Counted from the stretch's first letter, positions 17,303 through 26,197 are shown. The stretch: 64,000 bases of DNA from UBA1351 sp963677885 (GCA_963677885.1 OY782500.1:4774001-4838000), one strand, 5' to 3'. A program made the numbers and translations. Notes: a model not told the origin generated them from the sequence alone.

Positions 17303-18037
17303 ATGAAAAAACAATGGATGAAAATAATGACTTTAGTATTTGTATTGGTAATGGTAGTTGCAGGCTGTAAACAAGTGCCTGAAACCAGTGTCAAGGAAGA
17401 CACCATGTCAGACCAGGAAGAGATGAAGGATGAAGACATGGCTGAAGATGATATGTCCGAAGATTCAATGAAGGATGATGACACTATGGAAGATGAGGAT
17501 ATGTCTGGAGAAGGCAGCCATGATGATATGATGGACGACGAAGACATGACTGAGGATGCAATGGATGATAGTATGGACAATGACGCTATGGAAGATGATA
17601 TGATGATGACTAATGAAGGACCAATGGCTCCTGAATTGACCTTTACTGATTTTGATGGCAAGACCATTACATCAGCAGACTTAAAAGGCCAAAAAGTATA
17701 TTTGAAATATTGGGCTTCCTGGTGCTCCATTTGTTTAGCCGGCCTTGAAGAAGTTGATGAGCTTTTTGCATCAGATCCTGATTTTACCCTCTATACAGTC
17801 GTAACACCTGCTGCCAATGGTGAACAGTCAAAAGAAGATTTTATTGAATGGTTTGAAGGTCTTGATTATGACAACATTGTTGTTCTCTTTGATGAAAAGG
17901 GTATGACAGGAAAAGACCTCAATATCAGAGCTTTCCCGACATCTGTTTATATCGGTTCAGACGGTGTTCTCATTGAAGCTTTGCCAGGCCATAAATCTAA
18001 TGACCAGATTCTAGATAAGATAGACAGCTTTTATTAA
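17303..18037 (+). CDS. TlpA/ResA-like thioredoxin lipoprotein with Met/Asp-rich tract
   Basis: The start is the ATG at 17303; the upstream in-frame ATG at 17285 contains the ribosome binding site AAAGGAGAT in its first codons. The 244-residue product has a lipoprotein signal with VAGC (Cys22). Residues 35-108 are extremely acidic and Met-rich: 17 Met in 74 residues, spaced about every five (35, 41, 46, 51, 56, 62, 67, 76, 77, 82, 87, 91, 96, 100-102, 108). A redoxin domain follows with the active site WASWCSIC near residue 141. It should pass electrons from CcdA to MsrAB. The Met tract may be a sacrificial oxidant sink recycled by MsrAB, or bind metal. Confidence 0.87.
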   Translation: MKKQWMKIMTLVFVLVMVVAGCKQVPETSVKEDTMSDQEEMKDEDMAEDDMSEDSMKDDDTMEDEDMSGEGSHDDMMDDEDMTEDAMDDSMDNDAMEDDMMMTNEGPMAPELTFTDFDGKTITSADLKGQKVYLKYWASWCSICLAGLEEVDELFASDPDFTLYTVVTPAANGEQSKEDFIEWFEGLDYDNIVVLFDEKGMTGKDLNIRAFPTSVYIGSDGVLIEALPGHKSNDQILDKIDSFY

Positions 18038-18052
18038 TAAGGAAGTGATGAA

Positions 18053-19195
18053 ATGAAAGGTTTACGATTACTAGCACTTTTGGTGGCGACTCTTCTAGTC
18101 GCTGCCTCCTGTACTACAGCAGATAATACAGGCAAAGACATAGGAGATGCAATTATTCCTAAAGACCAACAAGGCAATGAAATGGAATTTGCCAACCCGG
18201 ATAATGAAAGTAATATTGTCTCGGTACTAAGTGATGGTCAATCTGTGGAAAAAATATATTTTGCAGGTGGATGTTTCTGGGGTGTTGAAGAATATTTTTC
18301 AAGAATAGATGGTGTTTTAGATGCAGTTAGTGGCTACGCCAACGGTACTACCGAGAATCCGTCTTATAAAGAAGTCATCTACAACAATACCGGTCATGCG
18401 GAGACTGTTGAAGTTACTTATGATGAGACAGTCATCAGTTTGGAAACTCTAATCGGGTATTACTTAAAGATTATCGATCCAACCTCTGTCAATAAACAGG
18501 GAAATGATATTGGTAATCAATACCGAACTGGTATATACTATATACGTGAGACTGATGGTGACGCAGTCAATAATCTTTTGCAGCTTGAACAACTAAAGTT
18601 TAAGGATCCAATTGTGGTTGAGAATTTACCTCTCGACAACTTTTATGAAGCTGAAGAGTATCATCAGGATTACCTGCAAAAAAATCCAAATGGCTACTGC
18701 CATGTTGACTTTGGACACTTAGAAGAAGAGGTGGTATTTATCGATCCTAATAATTATCCAAAACCAAGTGACGAGGAACTTAAAGAGAAACTAACCGATA
18801 TACAGTATAAAGTAACTCAGGAAAATGCAACTGAACGTGCCTTTTCCAATGAGTATTTTGACAATCATGAACCAGGCCTGTATGTAGATGTTGCAACAGG
18901 TGAGCCTTTGTTCTCATCAAAAGACAAGTACGATTCAGGTTGTGGTTGGCCAAGTTTTACCAAACCTATTGTTGAAGAAGTGGTTCATTATGAATCGGAT
19001 ACAACCTTCAATATGGTAAGGACGGAAGTCAGGTCCAGAACTGGGGATTCCCATCTAGGACACGTCTTTGAAGACGGACCAAAAGATAAGGGTGGCCTTC
19101 GGTATTGTATTAACAGCGCTTCCATTAAATTCATCCCATTAAGTGAGATGGAAGCTGAAGGTTATGGTTACCTGGTGTCCTTGATTGAAGATTAA
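18053..19195 (+). CDS. msrAB: Bifunctional peptide methionine sulfoxide reductase MsrA/MsrB lipoprotein
   Basis: This 380-residue protein has a lipoprotein signal (VAASC, Cys20). The MsrA domain has FAGGCFWGVEE with catalytic Cys74, and the MsrB domain begins near residue 240 with SGCGWPSF and the catalytic RYCINSASIKF (Cys352). MsrA reduces Met-S-oxide and MsrB Met-R-oxide in proteins. The signal places it outside the cytoplasmic membrane, fed by CcdA and the TlpA-like lipoprotein of the same operon. The layout resembles the Neisseria PilB and streptococcal SP_0658-0660 systems. RBS AAGGAAGTGATGAA. The extra CxxC zinc sites of some MsrB enzymes are absent. Confidence 0.95.
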   Translation: MKGLRLLALLVATLLVAASCTTADNTGKDIGDAIIPKDQQGNEMEFANPDNESNIVSVLSDGQSVEKIYFAGGCFWGVEEYFSRIDGVLDAVSGYANGTTENPSYKEVIYNNTGHAETVEVTYDETVISLETLIGYYLKIIDPTSVNKQGNDIGNQYRTGIYYIRETDGDAVNNLLQLEQLKFKDPIVVENLPLDNFYEAEEYHQDYLQKNPNGYCHVDFGHLEEEVVFIDPNNYPKPSDEELKEKLTDIQYKVTQENATERAFSNEYFDNHEPGLYVDVATGEPLFSSKDKYDSGCGWPSFTKPIVEEVVHYESDTTFNMVRTEVRSRTGDSHLGHVFEDGPKDKGGLRYCINSASIKFIPLSEMEAEGYGYLVSLIED

Positions 19196-19210
19196 TAAGC
19201 AATGGTGATA

Positions 19211-19256
19211 ACCTGGCAGAGTCTCCTATAGATGGATAGACTCTGCCGGGTATTCC
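19211..19256 (+). terminator. Terminator-like stem after msrAB
   Basis: ACCTGGCAGAGTCT (19211-19224) pairs with AGACTCTGCCGGGT (19238-19251), one of the strongest stems in the window. The tail is only moderately T-rich, so termination may be partial. Confidence 0.7.
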
Positions 19257-19283
19257 TATTTATATGATTAGATGGAGGGGAAG

Positions 19284-20051
19284 ATGAAATTACTGGTTAT
19301 TGATGATGAACCCTTGGTAAGACGGGGGATTGTATCCTTAATTCCATTTGATGAACTGGGAATTGAGAAGGTTCTGGAAGCGGAAAATGGTGCAAAGGGG
19401 CTTGAAATTGTTGAGGCCCAGGAGCCGGACATTATCCTATGTGATATTAATATGCCAAAGATAAATGGTCTGGATTTTTCAAAGAAAGTTAAAGAAGGCT
19501 GGCCTTGGATAAAAATTGCCATTATAACCGGCTATGATTATTTTGATTATGCAAGACAGGCTGTAAAGATTGGGGTAGAGGATTATGTACTGAAACCGAT
19601 ATCAAAAAATGATGTCTATGAGATCGTAGCATCACTTATCAATAAAATTAAAGAAGAAGGCAAAATAAAAGAAGTTTATAAAGTGACTCTAAAGGCTGAA
19701 AAGGAATCCCAAACTCTGGATTCTCTTGGCTATAAGGAACAGATTGACCAACTCATTGGCAGTCATATGGCTTCTGAAGACTTGTCCCTGTCTTGGTTGG
19801 CAGAAGAACTTGCCCTTAATGACAACTATTTATCCACCCTATTTAAGAAATTATATGGTATACCTTTTAGCGACTATGTTGTTAATATGCGGTTGGAAAA
19901 AAGCAAGATCCTTTTATTGACCACTAATCTTAAAAATTATGAAATCGCAGAACGGATTGGTATTGGTGATCCTAATTATTTTTCCACACTGTTTAAGAAA
20001 AAGTATGGATCATCACCTGGAAAATACCGGAAGAAAATACAGGGAGGCTGA
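19284..20051 (+). CDS. YesN-type response regulator with AraC DNA-binding domain
   Basis: The start is ATG 19284, after GGAGGGG. The 255-residue protein has a receiver domain with IDDEPLVRRG, the phosphorylated Asp in IILCDINMPKINGLDF near residue 54, and the conserved Lys in VLKPISKND. The C-terminus is an AraC/XylS helix-turn-helix pair (LSWLAEELALNDNYLSTLFKK and NYEIAERIGIGDPNYFSTLFKK). It is followed one base later by its YesM-type kinase. Such pairs in Firmicutes usually control nearby sugar or nutrient uptake genes, but no transporter is adjacent, so the target regulon is open. Confidence 0.92.
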   Translation: MKLLVIDDEPLVRRGIVSLIPFDELGIEKVLEAENGAKGLEIVEAQEPDIILCDINMPKINGLDFSKKVKEGWPWIKIAIITGYDYFDYARQAVKIGVEDYVLKPISKNDVYEIVASLINKIKEEGKIKEVYKVTLKAEKESQTLDSLGYKEQIDQLIGSHMASEDLSLSWLAEELALNDNYLSTLFKKLYGIPFSDYVVNMRLEKSKILLLTTNLKNYEIAERIGIGDPNYFSTLFKKKYGSSPGKYRKKIQGG

Positions 20052-20052
20052 C

Positions 20053-21609
20053 ATGAAAGGTAATCGAATCACACTTATCTATTTTATCTTCGGTACACTA
20101 AGTGTTATGTTAGTGGGCTTTATTCTGTATTTTTCTCTAACAGGAGTTTTGATCAACGAATCAGTTATGTCGACGGAAAATTCGGTCAATCAATCAGGAA
20201 AATATTTGGAAGTCTATATTGATAAACTGAAAATTATATCCAATACGATGGTGACCAACTCGGATGTTATCGATTTTTTCAGTCATGAGGGAAAGCTTAA
20301 TAATGATTTTTATATGGACAGAATTAATGATCTTATTGATGATCAAATAAAAGCCACAGATTCCCTGGAGTCTATCATAATTATTAGCAAAGACGGTAAG
20401 ATTTTTTCCAACGAGGATAATCTGGATATGTCCATGTCCGAGGACATGATGAAGGAAGACTGGTATGTGAAAGCTATTCATAACCAAATGCCAAGTCTCA
20501 CCTCGGCCAGAATGCAGAAGTTTTCTATGGATAAAGATTTATGGGTGATTTCCTTGAGTCAGGAGATCGTTGATGCTAATGGTAATAATATCGGTGTAGC
20601 TGTTATCGACGTTCCCTACACTGCTTTTGAAACCTACCTTATGGACCTCCATCTGGGTGAAGGAGGATTTGCCTTTATCCTAAATGAAAACGATGGAGTG
20701 GTCTTTCATGCAGACAGTATCTATTATGAAGACCCTGATAGGGTTAGTGAATTAGTTGATATTAAAAACATGCCCATCGGTTATCAATCAGGCAGTGATA
20801 CCCTGATTTCCAGATACTCTATGACCAATACGGACTGGACCTTAATAGCAGTTTGCTCAGTTGATGCCTTAACAATATTAAGGCGTCAGATTTTGGAAAC
20901 CATTGTTTTTGGTATTGGTATTATTCTTCTGGTTGTTATTATTACAAGTGTGATTTTGAGACGGTTAACCAGTGAAATAAAAGAACGAGAGGGAGAAATT
21001 CACCACTACGAAATGAATGCTCTATATTCTCAGATAAATCCTCATTTTCTCTATAATACACTGGATACGATTGTCTGGATGGCTGAGTTTAATCAAAAGG
21101 ATGAGGTCATAGAAACCACTAAATCTTTGGCCCAGTTCTTTAGATTGTCCCTGAATAAGGGAAAAGAACTGACAAGCCTTGAGGATGAAGTGGATCATGC
21201 CGGTAAATATCTCTATATTCAGAAACAAAGGTATCAGGAAAAGCTGACCTATGATTTTCAGATTGATGACAGTATTAAAGATCTTGTCATACCTAAGATT
21301 ATTTTACAACCGGTCATTGAAAACTCGATCTACCATGGCATCAAGGATATGGATGGCCAGGGACATATAGAAATTAAGGCTTTCAAAGAAGGATCAGATA
21401 TAAAAGTGACGGTGACGGATAATGGTCTTGGCTTTGAAATGAAGGATGCTCATCTGCCTAAATCGACTAAGACAAAACTTGGTGGAGTGGGTTTAATGAA
21501 TGTAGATAAGCGAATCAAGCTCTACTGTGGCGAGGATTATGGTATTGCAATTTCATCCCAAGTAGGAGTGGGAACGACAGTGACTTTGACTTTATGTATA
21601 AAAGGATAA
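20053..21609 (+). CDS. YesM/LytS-type sensor histidine kinase
   Basis: The start is ATG 20053 after AGGGAGG, giving 518 residues. One membrane helix near residues 8-30 is followed by an extracytoplasmic dCache-like sensor to about residue 275, a second helix near 280-302, a His-kinase domain (YSQINPHFLYNTLDTIVWM, phospho-His in NPHFLYN) and an HATPase domain with QPVIENSIYHG, DNGLGF and GGVGLMNVDKR. It should phosphorylate the response regulator immediately upstream. The ligand is unknown. Confidence 0.93.
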   Translation: MKGNRITLIYFIFGTLSVMLVGFILYFSLTGVLINESVMSTENSVNQSGKYLEVYIDKLKIISNTMVTNSDVIDFFSHEGKLNNDFYMDRINDLIDDQIKATDSLESIIIISKDGKIFSNEDNLDMSMSEDMMKEDWYVKAIHNQMPSLTSARMQKFSMDKDLWVISLSQEIVDANGNNIGVAVIDVPYTAFETYLMDLHLGEGGFAFILNENDGVVFHADSIYYEDPDRVSELVDIKNMPIGYQSGSDTLISRYSMTNTDWTLIAVCSVDALTILRRQILETIVFGIGIILLVVIITSVILRRLTSEIKEREGEIHHYEMNALYSQINPHFLYNTLDTIVWMAEFNQKDEVIETTKSLAQFFRLSLNKGKELTSLEDEVDHAGKYLYIQKQRYQEKLTYDFQIDDSIKDLVIPKIILQPVIENSIYHGIKDMDGQGHIEIKAFKEGSDIKVTVTDNGLGFEMKDAHLPKSTKTKLGGVGLMNVDKRIKLYCGEDYGIAISSQVGVGTTVTLTLCIKG

Positions 21610-21662
21610 ACTTGCAAGATTTTCGGACTTAACAATTAAAAAGAAGAAAAGTTATGGTATTA

Positions 21663-21691
21663 TTGACGCAAACAAAAGAATGTGATAGTAT
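21663..21691 (+). promoter_or_regulatory. Promoter of the lysine-riboswitch transcript
   Basis: TTGACG (21663-21668), 17 bases, TAGTAT (21686-21691). The transcript would begin near 21698 and enter the lysine riboswitch. Confidence 0.75.
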
Positions 21692-21697
21692 GGAATT

Positions 21698-21923
21698 AGT
21701 CAATATGAACAATTTCATAACATCTTTGAATAGAGGCGCAGATGTGAGGGTAGTCTACAGATGGTAAGGTTCTGATTAACCAATGCTGGAGATGAAGGCT
21801 TCATCTGCCGAAAGGACAGAATGTAATCAGTGTTCTGTTACTTGGTTAGCAGAAGGAACTTCGGCTGACTGTTGCGACAAGCATCGAGCTATTCCAATAC
21901 ATGGTATTGGGATAGCTTTTTTA
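21698..21923 (+). ncRNA. Lysine riboswitch (L box) with attenuator, predicted ON switch
   Basis: The conserved L-box landmarks are present in order: ATAGAGGCGCAGATG with GAGGGTAGT downstream, TGCCGAAAGG, CTTGGTTAGC, and TGACTGTTGCGAC. By alignment with the B. subtilis lysC element, P1 is GAATAG (21728-21733) paired with CTATTC (21889-21894). The terminator is GCTATTCCAATAC (21888-21900), ATG loop, GTATTGGGATAGC (21904-21916), then TTTTTT. P1's 3' strand is the base of the terminator's 5' arm, so ligand-stabilised P1 should block the terminator. Lysine would thus turn on the lysine-degradation operon downstream. Confidence 0.88.
21888..21922 (+). terminator. Attenuator terminator of the lysine riboswitch
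   Basis: A 13-bp stem with one T-G wobble, a three-base loop and six T residues. Its 5' arm overlaps the P1 3' strand of the aptamer. A further stem, AGGTTGA (21926-21932) with TCAACCT (21941-21947), follows. Confidence 0.88.
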
Positions 21924-21998
21924 TTAGGTTGACTTTTCATTCAACCTGGTAAATCTCTTCATATTCATTTCCAGCAAAGCGCTATTCACAACTACATA

Positions 21999-22146
21999 AT
22001 TGTTCCTATGATTAGGACGTCAAAGGGAAGTTTCACTGAAATCCATACAATATATGGTATCCGGTTGATACATCCAAAAACCATATATTGCATGGATTTC
22101 GTTCATCTAAACCTTTTGACGCCCTAATCTTTCTATGGAACTATCA
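21999..22146. repeat. Long imperfect inverted repeat / hairpin element 2 (~148 bp)
   Basis: ATTAGGACGTCAAAGGG (from 22011) pairs with CCTTTTGACGCCCTAAT (ending near 22128), and GAAATCCATACAATATATGGT (ending 22058) pairs, with one wobble, with ACCATATATTGCATGGATTTC (from 22080). The loop is 21 nt. Outer complementarity runs into TTCCTATG/TATGGAA near 22003 and 22138. It lies in the lysine-operon leader between the attenuator and kce, so it would be part of the mRNA and could act as a processing or stability element. Confidence 0.83.
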
Positions 22147-22167
22147 TTTAAATGGAGGATTGATCCT

Positions 22168-23016
22168 ATGGAAAAGATCATGATTACAGCAGCCATTTGT
22201 GGTGCAGAAGTAATGAAAGACCATAATGAACATGTTCCCTACACGGTGGATGAAATAAGAGATGAGGCACTAAGGGCATATAATGCCGGGGCATCGATTA
22301 TTCATCTCCATGTTCGAGAGGATGATGGGAGACCCACCCAGGATAAGGATCGCTTTGATCAGTGTATGAAAGCCATAAGAAGTGTATGTCCTGATGTTAT
22401 TATCCAACCTTCAACAGGTGGTGCAGCAGGTATGACCAATGATGAAAGGTTACAACCCCTTGAATTAAATCCGGAAATGGCAACCCTGGATCTTGGAACT
22501 TTGAACTTTGGTGGAGATGTGATATTTGTGAATACAGAAAATACGATTAAAGAATTCGCCTATCGCATGAAATCCAGAGGAATAAAACCGGAATTGGAAG
22601 TCTTTGACAGGTCCATGATCAATATGGGGTTACGGCTACATGACAAGGGACTTATTGATGATGTCCTGCATTTCAACCTGGTTATGGGCGTCAACGGAGG
22701 TATTGGAGGAAGTCTTTCTGAATTTGCCTTTATGGTAGATTCCCTGCCAAAAGGAGCCACTTATACAGCCACAGGAATCGGCCGCTACCAGTTTCAACTG
22801 GCAGCCCTGGCTGCGGTTCATGGTGGCCATATCCGAGTGGGGTTTGAGGACAACATCTATCTGGAAAAAGGTGTCAAAGCCTTATCCAATGGTCAATTAG
22901 TTGAAAAAGCAGTGCGAATTGCAAGAGAGCTTGGAAGAGAGATTATGAGCCCTGGAGAAGCTAGACTCTTGTTGGGGCTTAGGGATTTAGGAGGATATGA
23001 TGAAAAAGGGATGTAA
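22168..23016 (+). CDS. kce: 3-keto-5-aminohexanoate cleavage enzyme (BKACE family)
   Basis: The start is ATG 22168 after TGGAGG; an in-frame ATG at 22135 lies in the hairpin leader. This 282-residue TIM-barrel enzyme of lysine fermentation converts 3-keto-5-aminohexanoate plus acetyl-CoA into 3-aminobutyryl-CoA and acetoacetate. Zinc ligands His46 and His48 (IIHLHVRE) and Glu227 (GFEDN) match the characterised Kce. The genes kdd, kamA, kamD and kamE follow in order, fixing the assignment within the broad BKACE family. It overlaps kdd by 17 bases. Confidence 0.94.
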   Translation: MEKIMITAAICGAEVMKDHNEHVPYTVDEIRDEALRAYNAGASIIHLHVREDDGRPTQDKDRFDQCMKAIRSVCPDVIIQPSTGGAAGMTNDERLQPLELNPEMATLDLGTLNFGGDVIFVNTENTIKEFAYRMKSRGIKPELEVFDRSMINMGLRLHDKGLIDDVLHFNLVMGVNGGIGGSLSEFAFMVDSLPKGATYTATGIGRYQFQLAALAAVHGGHIRVGFEDNIYLEKGVKALSNGQLVEKAVRIARELGREIMSPGEARLLLGLRDLGGYDEKGM

Positions 23017-24052
23017 ATACGGAAGTCACCGTGTTATTGAGCCAAAGGGGGTCTTACCCCAGGCAGCAGTGAAAATCGATAATGGGATGGAGATTTATGA
23101 CAATGAGATTTTATTGGATGTTTTAGCCTTAAATATTGATTCAGCATCTTTTACACAATTGAAAAATGTCAGTGGTCAGGACCCTGAAAAAGTTAAGACC
23201 CTTATTCTTGATATTGTCAATGACAGAGGTAAAATGCAAAATCCGGTTACCGGTTCAGGTGGTATGTTGATAGGGATTGTTAAGGCTATCGGCGATTCAC
23301 TAAAAGGTAAAGTGGATATTAAAGAAGGAGACAGGGTAGCAACCTTGGTATCCTTATCTTTGACACCACTAAAAATTGAGTCCATCAATCAGATTCATAT
23401 GAATATTGACCGGGTGGATATTACAGGACAGGCTATTCTTTTTGAATCAGGAATCTATGCCAAACTACCTGATGATATGAACGAAGGCTTGGCGCTTGCA
23501 GCCCTTGATGTAGCAGGAGCTCCAGCCCAGGTTGCAAAACTGGTTAAACCGGGAGATTCTGTTTTTATTCTTGGAGCCAGCGGCAAATCCGGAATGTTAT
23601 GTGCCTATGAGGCTATGAAGCGGGTTGGACCAACAGGGAAAGTTATTGGTGGTGTTATTGATGAGGCCAATAAGAAGAAACTTGAAGCCTTAAATCTATG
23701 TCATGAATATGTAGTTGGTGATGCCTGTAATGCTATGGATATGTACAATCAGATTCTTGAAGTTAATCATAATAAAGAAGTCGATATTGCTGTAAACTGT
23801 GTCAATGTAGGTAATACAGAGATGTCAACTATACTTCCGGTTAGAGATGAAGGGGTGGCCTACTTTTTCTCTATGGCAACATCCTTTACCAAGGCAACCC
23901 TTGGAGCCGAAGGTGTAGGTAAAGACGTAACCATGATTATGGGTAACGGCTATACCAAGGGTCATGCCCAGATAACCCTGGAAGAGTTAAGAGAGAATAA
24001 ACCAATACGAGATTTCTACGAACGTATATATGTTGGCAAGGAGGTCATGTAA
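23000..24052 (+). CDS. kdd: L-erythro-3,5-diaminohexanoate dehydrogenase
   Basis: Two adjacent ATGs (22997, 23000) follow AGGAGG; 23000 has the better spacing. The 350-residue product is an MDR-like oxidoreductase with a nucleotide-binding segment VFILGASGKSGMLCAYEAMKR. In lysine fermentation it oxidatively deaminates 3,5-diaminohexanoate to 3-keto-5-aminohexanoate, the substrate of Kce. Its place between kce and kamA is the usual one. The stop codon overlaps the kamA start as TAATG. Confidence 0.93.
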   Translation: MKKGCKYGSHRVIEPKGVLPQAAVKIDNGMEIYDNEILLDVLALNIDSASFTQLKNVSGQDPEKVKTLILDIVNDRGKMQNPVTGSGGMLIGIVKAIGDSLKGKVDIKEGDRVATLVSLSLTPLKIESINQIHMNIDRVDITGQAILFESGIYAKLPDDMNEGLALAALDVAGAPAQVAKLVKPGDSVFILGASGKSGMLCAYEAMKRVGPTGKVIGGVIDEANKKKLEALNLCHEYVVGDACNAMDMYNQILEVNHNKEVDIAVNCVNVGNTEMSTILPVRDEGVAYFFSMATSFTKATLGAEGVGKDVTMIMGNGYTKGHAQITLEELRENKPIRDFYERIYVGKEVM

Positions 24053-25287
24053 TGAACGAGAGCAGGAGATCCTTATATTTTCCACATGTGAGTGATGAAG
24101 ACTGGAATAACTGGCACTGGCAAATGAAAAACAGGATTACAACATCAGCTGAGCTGGAACAACATCTGGAACTTTCAGTAGGCGAAAAAGAAGCTGTAGA
24201 CAGGTGTCTTGAGAAACTGCGTATGTCTATTACACCTTATTATCTGTCACTTATTGATCCGGAGAATCCTGAAGATGTGGTTCGCAAGCAGTCAGTACCT
24301 ACCCTTAGGGAACTGGAAAAAGGTGAGGATGATATTGAAGATCCCCTTCACGAAGATGGTGATTCACCGGTACCGGGCCTTACCCACCGTTATCCGGACA
24401 GAGTCCTCCTCCTGGTCACTGAACAGTGCTCTATGTACTGCAGATATTGTACGAGACGTCGGTTTGCCGGTCACAGCGATTGTGCAGTAGGTATGTCAGC
24501 CATTGATAAAGCTATTGATTATATTGAAAGAACACCTGTCGTAAGGGACGTTCTTATATCAGGAGGCGATCCCCTACTTTTATCCAATGACAGATTAGAG
24601 CGTATCCTATCAAGATTAAGTCAAATAGAACATGTAGAGGTTATTCGTATCGGAACCAGAACCCCGGTGGTTATGCCCCAGCGTATTACCAAGGAATTAA
24701 CGGATATGCTGAAAAAATATCATCCCTTATGGATTAATACACATTTTAGTCATCCAAATGAAGTGACCAAGGAATCAAGAGAAGCCTGCAAACGACTTGC
24801 AGATGCTGGTATTCCTCTTGGTAACCAGTCCGTACTTCTTGCAGGCATTAATGACAAGATTACCATTATGAAGGACTTGGTTCATCAGCTGGTTAAGATG
24901 CGGGTACGACCATATTATATCTATCAATGTGATTTATCCCAGGGAATCGGTCACTTTAGAACACCGGTTGCTGTTGGTATGGAAATCATCGAAGGCTTAC
25001 GCGGTCACACATCCGGCTTTTGTGTCCCGACTTTCGTTGTAGATGCACCTGGAGGCGGTGGGAAGATACCTGTTATGCCAAACTATGTTATTTCCCAAGG
25101 TTATGAAAGGGTTGTTCTTCGAAACTTTGAAGGGATGATTACGACCTATTCAGAACCGGAGTATTATACCTTTAACAAGACTCATGATGAAAAAGATGTT
25201 GAACTGGAAGGTGTTGCAGGATTACTCAATGGCCAGAAAATAACAATTGAGCCAAAAGAGAAAACCCACCACCGTCAGGAAGACTAA
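24052..25287 (+). CDS. kamA: Lysine 2,3-aminomutase
   Basis: This 411-residue radical-SAM, PLP-dependent enzyme turns L-lysine into L-beta-lysine, the first step of the pathway. The radical-SAM cluster is C126-x3-C130-x2-C133 (CSMYCRYC), and the PLP lysine lies in the C-terminal APGGGGKIPVMP motif. The C-terminal metal and oligomer region is of the clostridial LAM type. The ATG overlaps the kdd stop by one base, after AAGGAGG, giving tight translational coupling. Confidence 0.96.
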   Translation: MNESRRSLYFPHVSDEDWNNWHWQMKNRITTSAELEQHLELSVGEKEAVDRCLEKLRMSITPYYLSLIDPENPEDVVRKQSVPTLRELEKGEDDIEDPLHEDGDSPVPGLTHRYPDRVLLLVTEQCSMYCRYCTRRRFAGHSDCAVGMSAIDKAIDYIERTPVVRDVLISGGDPLLLSNDRLERILSRLSQIEHVEVIRIGTRTPVVMPQRITKELTDMLKKYHPLWINTHFSHPNEVTKESREACKRLADAGIPLGNQSVLLAGINDKITIMKDLVHQLVKMRVRPYYIYQCDLSQGIGHFRTPVAVGMEIIEGLRGHTSGFCVPTFVVDAPGGGGKIPVMPNYVISQGYERVVLRNFEGMITTYSEPEYYTFNKTHDEKDVELEGVAGLLNGQKITIEPKEKTHHRQED

Positions 25288-25288
25288 A

Positions 25289-26197
25289 ATGAGACTGTCA
25301 GATAGGCTTGGTCCCTACTGGGTTATAGGCTTTATGGGTATGTGTAAAAATGCGGGAAAAACAACGGTTCTTAATCAGCTTGTAGAGGACCTATATGAAA
25401 CCCATACCATAGGTCTTACATCCATTGGATATGATGGAGAAGAAAAGGACCAGGTAACAAACCTGAAAAAACCTAGAATTCCGGTTCATCCAGGTATGAT
25501 TATAGCAACTGCTGCCAGTTGTCTTGATGAAAGTTATCTTAAATATAAGATTCTAGAAGATACAGGTATTAGGACAATACTTGGAAATATTTTGATCATA
25601 GAAGCCTTATCCAGTCATATTGTTGAAATATCAGGACCGTCTATGGTGAAAAGAATGAAAAGTGTCATCAATAAAATGAAGGACTATGGATGCAATAAGG
25701 TATTCGTGGATGGTGCTGCAGGCAGGACTTCTTTTTCCAGAGTTTGTGATGCCAATATTCTAGCAGTTGGTGGTGCATTGACCAGCGATCTTGATAAACT
25801 GGAAATCTTGGTTAAGCATCAAATAGCTATGTTTGAGCTTGAAGTCAATAATGACTTGGAATACATGGACTTTGAGGAAGATGAGAGCAGAAGTCACATG
25901 ATAAGGCATCAGGGATCATTAGTAGATGATGACCTGGTTTACTATCTAGAAAAGGGGTCTAAGAAGATTATGATTGAACACCCAACATCCTCTTTTTTAA
26001 GTATAAAAGCTTATCATCGATTCAGGAAAAAAGGCGGGAAACTTTTTGTAAAAGCCCCTCTTCATCTCCTTGCACTAACGATTAATCCTATGACACCCTA
26101 TGGGCCTTGGTTGGATAGTGGTGCGATGAAGAAGCGACTTGAGGAGGTTTGCCACCTGCCTGTGATTAATATAGTAGAGGAAGACAAGTATGAATAA
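25289..26197 (+). CDS. P-loop NTPase of the lysine operon, possible aminomutase-associated factor (KamB-like)
   Basis: The start is ATG 25289, two bases after the kamA stop, giving 302 residues. A Walker A motif (GMCKNAGKTTVLNQL) lies near residues 12-26, and VFVDGAAGRTSFS near 132 resembles a switch region. Kam clusters in other anaerobes carry genes (kamB, kamC) thought to reactivate the B12- and PLP-dependent 5,6-aminomutase. The position between kamA and kamD fits that role. I see no MutS-like KamC partner here, so this protein may act alone or with a gene elsewhere. The function is inferred from position. Confidence 0.65.
   Translation: MRLSDRLGPYWVIGFMGMCKNAGKTTVLNQLVEDLYETHTIGLTSIGYDGEEKDQVTNLKKPRIPVHPGMIIATAASCLDESYLKYKILEDTGIRTILGNILIIEALSSHIVEISGPSMVKRMKSVINKMKDYGCNKVFVDGAAGRTSFSRVCDANILAVGGALTSDLDKLEILVKHQIAMFELEVNNDLEYMDFEEDESRSHMIRHQGSLVDDDLVYYLEKGSKKIMIEHPTSSFLSIKAYHRFRKKGGKLFVKAPLHLLALTINPMTPYGPWLDSGAMKKRLEEVCHLPVINIVEEDKYE

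Noticed and set aside
17281..17730. 149-codon Ser/Ile-rich ORF on the minus strand
   Set aside because: It is the antisense of the Asp/Met-rich repeat of the TlpA-like lipoprotein; the repeat codons give Ser/Ile on the other strand.
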